25,613 bases of DNA from a virus: positions 1-25,613 of IMG/VR virus record IMGVR_UViG_3300037563_000042, one strand, 5' to 3'. A model generated the notes under the pieces. The model had not been told where the DNA came from and made no database searches. It worked only from the letters and a program-made list of their open reading frames with translations. Shown here in pieces: positions 22,682 through 25,613 of this stretch; within the stretch, counting starts at the first letter, position 1; each line of letters begins with the position of its first letter. Made by a program: the position numbers and the translations under genes.

Positions 22682-25613
22682 ATGATACCCTATACAAATA
22701 AAGTAAATGAATTAGCTATTCCAGTAAGTGTAGGTCCTGAACCGCATGTAATTGGAATTATTGGAACTGCTACATACTCTTCTGGTAATATTCGATTAGT
22801 GCAAGTGCCACAAGGACCTGCACCCCATGTAGCTATTTCTGGTGGGTACACTGAGATTACTAGTGGTTCCCCAACAGGAATGAAGTTTATTGTAAATTAT
22901 GAGACAGGTGTTATTACATTTAATGCTACACAAAATGGGACAAGTATTACAGTTTCTTATACGGGTCTAGGATCGGAAATTGCAGCTGAAGATATTAATG
23001 AACTTCAAAATCCTCTTAGTGCGATTGTTACACAAACACTTACTTATGTATCTCCTTATACCTCAGCTACTGCAACGTGGGTATTAGCTCCTGGTATTGT
23101 TACCAGCACTAGTCTTTCTGGTGCATTAGTTGTTCCTCAAGCAAATATTCAACCCTTGACATTGACTTCATCTACTGCTGTTGCAACAGATGTATCTGGA
23201 CATTTAGTTTCTTCAGCTACTACAGCAACTGAATTAGGCTATGTACATGGTGTTACATCAAATATTCAAACACAATTAAATAATCTTTCTGCTGGTACAA
23301 TAACTTCTGTAGTTGGAACAACGAATGAAATTACTGCCTCTACTGTTTCTGGAGCTGTTACACTATCATTACCTAGTACGGTTGATATTACAACTTTAAA
23401 TTTAACTAATCCTTTAGCAGTAGCTAGTGGTGGAACAGGGCTTGCTGCTCTTACAGCACATGATGTTCTAGTTGGTAATGGAACAAGCAATGTCACCTTA
23501 GTTTCACCAAATACAGCTGGATATGTTCTTACCTCTAATGGTACTTCTGCTGATCCTACTTTTCAGGCTATTCCCGCTAGTACTGGTATTACTGCTTTAA
23601 CAGGGGATGTTACTACTAGTGTTAGTCCTTCTAATCCCTATCTTGGTACAGCATCCACATATGCTGTATTAGGTGAGACAGCCGTTACAAACACAGGAAG
23701 TACTGTTCTTATTGGAAATTTGGGTATTTCTCCCCATAATGCTACTTCAATAACTGGTTTCCCTCCAGGTACATATTCTGGTACAGAAAATGCAGGTAAT
23801 GCCGCCGCTGCTCAAGCACTTGCTGATGCAACTTCTGCTGCAACGACTTTACAGGCAATGGGTCCTGGTACAGACCTATCTTCTACTGATCTAGGTGGTC
23901 ATACTTGTGTTCCAGGCGTTTATCACACATCTTCAACAGCAACATGGTCTGCAGGTAACTTAACCTTAAATGGTGCAGGTACATATATATTCCTAATTGG
24001 TTCAAGCTTAACAATGCCAGCCAATGCAACCGTAGTATTGGAAGGTGGAGCAATCGCTGATAACGTTTACTTCGTAACGGTGTCAACCTTTACCTTTGGT
24101 GCAAATTGTACAGTTAATGGCACTATTTTAGCGGGTACTTCTATTACTTTTGCTTCTAATAGTGTGTTGAATGGTCGTGCTCTTTGTTATGGTCCTTCTG
24201 GAACAACTGTTGCATTCCCAAGTGCAGCTACTGTAACTGTTCCTCCAGGTTCTGGTGGAGTAGAAGTTGCTACATTAGCTACAGTAAATAGTAATGTTGG
24301 ATCATTTACTTGGACTAATTTCACTGTAAATGCAAAGGGCTTAATTACTGCAGCTTCGAGTAATCCAACTCCTGTTACTTCTATCTATGCCGATAGTAAT
24401 CCTCTTTTGACAGGTTCAGTTCAACTAGTTTCTGGCACAAATGTCACTCTTGCTCAAGTGGGTCAGGTTATTACAGTTAATGCAACTGGGGGTGGAAGTG
24501 GTACAGTTTCAAGTGGTACACAATATCAGTTAGGTTATTATGCAGCTACTGGAACAACTATTAGTGGCTTAACCTTAATTTCTCCTTCTAAAGTATTAGT
24601 AAGTGACACAAATGGACTTCCAACTGCTTCTTCAGTAACAACTACAACTTTAGGTTATCTAGATGCAACATCAAGTATCCAAACTCAGCTAAATAGTAAA
24701 CAGGCTTCTGGTTCCTACATTACTTCTTTAACTGGTGATATAACTGCAACGGGTCCAGGTTCAGTAGCTGCGACATTATCCACAGTTAATAGTAACGTGG
24801 GTAGTTTCACCAATGCTAATATTACTGTAAATGCAAAGGGATTAATCACAGCTGCCTCAAACGGCTCTGCTGGTGGTGTAACTGGTGTAAAGACAGGTGC
24901 AGGATCTCCAGAAACTGGTACAATTACTTTAACTGCTGGTACAAATATTACAATTGTTGATTCTCCAGCTGGAACTTTTACAATTAATGCTACTTCTGGT
25001 GGGTCAGGCACAGTTAATAGTGGGACGGTATATCAACTTGCTTATTACTCAGCTACTGGAACGGCTGTTAGTGGGAGTTCCATATTATCTCAAGATGCTG
25101 ATGGTCTAATAATTACAAGTCCAGCACCTTATGTTCGAAGTGCTGCAAGTCTTGACATACTTGCTGCTGCCGATTTATATCTTACTTCTGGTGGAACTAT
25201 CTTTTTATATGGGAACGTAATAGATGCTGCAACTCATAAAATTATTAATCTAGGTAATGGATCAGCTGCCCAGGATGCTGCTGCATTTGGTCAAATTACT
25301 GCAGCTAATGCAGGTGCTTTGGCCTTGTCTGGTGGTACATTGACTGGATCTTTAGGAATTGGGGAATCTCCAGTAGCATCTGCTGTTTTAGATGTTGCTT
25401 CTACAACTCAGGGTTTCCTCCCTCCTCGTATGGCAACTGCAGATAGAGATGCAATAGCATCTCCTGCAACAGGTTTGGAAATTTATAATACAGATACAAA
25501 TAAGCCCGAAGTATATAATGGGACTGCTTGGGTTCCAATGGGTGGAGGATTCCCAGGTGGTTCAGATACCCAGGTTCAATATAATTCTGGTGGTTCATTT
25601 GCAGGAACATCCA
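22682..25613 (+). CDS. Long tail fibre protein with an inserted DUF3494 domain, 3' end outside window (at least 977 aa)
   Basis: ATG at 22682, with AAGGATAATA just upstream; the frame is open to the window end. The N terminus (MIPYTNKVNELAIPVSVGPE, then FIVNYETGVITFNATQNGTS) probably attaches to the baseplate. TATELGYVHGVTSNIQTQLN (~180) and a GGTGLAAL motif (~250) follow. Residues ~320-522 are a DUF3494 ice-binding-type domain: ASTYAVLGETAVTNTG, ITGFPPGTYSGT, AAQALADATSAATTLQAM, LGGHTCVPGVYHTSS, GAGTYIFLIGSSLT, NVYFVTVSTFTFGA, VNGTILAGTSITF, NGRALCYG. Downstream are VNSNVGSF...NAKGLITAAS repeats (two copies), TTTLGYLDATSSIQTQLNSK (~655), a KIINLGNGSAAQDAAAFGQI motif (~855) and FLPPRMATADRDAI...IYNTDTNKPEVYNGTAW (~912-955), a motif often near fibre ends. 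The first repeat is interrupted by the DUF3494 domain. It probably mediates host or surface attachment. Confidence 0.88.
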   Translation, partial: MIPYTNKVNELAIPVSVGPEPHVIGIIGTATYSSGNIRLVQVPQGPAPHVAISGGYTEITSGSPTGMKFIVNYETGVITFNATQNGTSITVSYTGLGSEIAAEDINELQNPLSAIVTQTLTYVSPYTSATATWVLAPGIVTSTSLSGALVVPQANIQPLTLTSSTAVATDVSGHLVSSATTATELGYVHGVTSNIQTQLNNLSAGTITSVVGTTNEITASTVSGAVTLSLPSTVDITTLNLTNPLAVASGGTGLAALTAHDVLVGNGTSNVTLVSPNTAGYVLTSNGTSADPTFQAIPASTGITALTGDVTTSVSPSNPYLGTASTYAVLGETAVTNTGSTVLIGNLGISPHNATSITGFPPGTYSGTENAGNAAAAQALADATSAATTLQAMGPGTDLSSTDLGGHTCVPGVYHTSSTATWSAGNLTLNGAGTYIFLIGSSLTMPANATVVLEGGAIADNVYFVTVSTFTFGANCTVNGTILAGTSITFASNSVLNGRALCYGPSGTTVAFPSAATVTVPPGSGGVEVATLATVNSNVGSFTWTNFTVNAKGLITAASSNPTPVTSIYADSNPLLTGSVQLVSGTNVTLAQVGQVITVNATGGGSGTVSSGTQYQLGYYAATGTTISGLTLISPSKVLVSDTNGLPTASSVTTTTLGYLDATSSIQTQLNSKQASGSYITSLTGDITATGPGSVAATLSTVNSNVGSFTNANITVNAKGLITAASNGSAGGVTGVKTGAGSPETGTITLTAGTNITIVDSPAGTFTINATSGGSGTVNSGTVYQLAYYSATGTAVSGSSILSQDADGLIITSPAPYVRSAASLDILAAADLYLTSGGTIFLYGNVIDAATHKIINLGNGSAAQDAAAFGQITAANAGALALSGGTLTGSLGIGESPVASAVLDVASTTQGFLPPRMATADRDAIASPATGLEIYNTDTNKPEVYNGTAWVPMGGGFPGGSDTQVQYNSGGSFAGTS

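Noticed and set aside
23266-25610. Minus-strand open frames across the long fibre (for example 23266-23496 and 24715-25011)
   Set aside because: They lie opposite a continuous plus-strand fibre with clear family motifs; low stop density on the other strand follows from the repetitive Thr/Ala/Gly codons.
1-25613. Window ends joining as one circular fibre gene
   Set aside because: Both ends lie in fibre genes with similar repeats, but similarity of repeats is no evidence that the ends are adjacent in the genome.

Overview
The window is the tail and baseplate module of a contractile-tailed (myovirus-type) bacteriophage or prophage. Every gene is on the + strand, the DNA is AT-rich, and genes are tightly packed, often with stop/start overlaps. 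Good Shine-Dalgarno sequences and extended -10, sigma70-type promoters point to a host such as a proteobacterium or firmicute rather than a Bacteroidetes member; the host cannot be named from this sequence. No capsid, packaging, lysis or replication genes are visible.

Layout. (a) 1-6329: a tail-fibre/receptor-binding cluster. It holds the end of one fibre, a 751-residue fibre, a small coiled-coil gene with its own promoter and terminator, a 465-residue fibre, a 205-residue fibre-tip-like protein, two very small proteins (56 and 55 residues) and a Kelch-repeat protein. (b) 6347-7060: a promoter, a 21-codon remnant of a GIY-YIG endonuclease, and an intact GIY-YIG homing endonuclease. (c) 7101-12743: a neck/connector-like protein, a tail-terminator-like protein with extra domains, the tail sheath, an HNH homing endonuclease and the tail tube. 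(d) 12747-15765: tail assembly chaperones joined by a -1 frameshift at an A9 run, a membrane-anchored small protein with its own near-consensus promoter, and the tape measure. (e) 15778-22677: baseplate genes: junction protein, gp27-like hub, gp5/gpV-like spike, a helical protein, gp25-like wedge and gpJ/gp6-like wedge. (f) 22682 to the window end: a long tail fibre, open at the end.

The most unusual feature is that conserved virion proteins carry foreign domains in their loops. The tail sheath contains a complete DUF3494 (ice-binding-protein type) domain. The final tail fibre contains a second, clearly different DUF3494 domain that splits a fibre repeat. The tail-terminator-like protein carries one inserted beta domain near its N terminus and a C-terminal Ig-like domain that is itself interrupted by a further module; that module recurs twice in the baseplate J protein. 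The particle would therefore display ice-binding-like and adhesin-like domains along the tail shaft and at the fibres, suggesting surface, polymer or ice adhesion in a cold or soil/freshwater setting (inference).

Regulation. Three promoters share a 14-base block, ATAGTAGTTGCAAA, then a 17-base spacer from TTGCAA and an extended -10 (ATATGn-TAnAnT). They drive the coiled-coil gene, the GIY-YIG locus and the tail chaperones. A fourth promoter of different -35 sequence (TTGACA) lies so close to its gene that the mRNA should be nearly leaderless. No gene-free stretch exceeds 300 bases; the longest is the 154 bases before the sheath gene.
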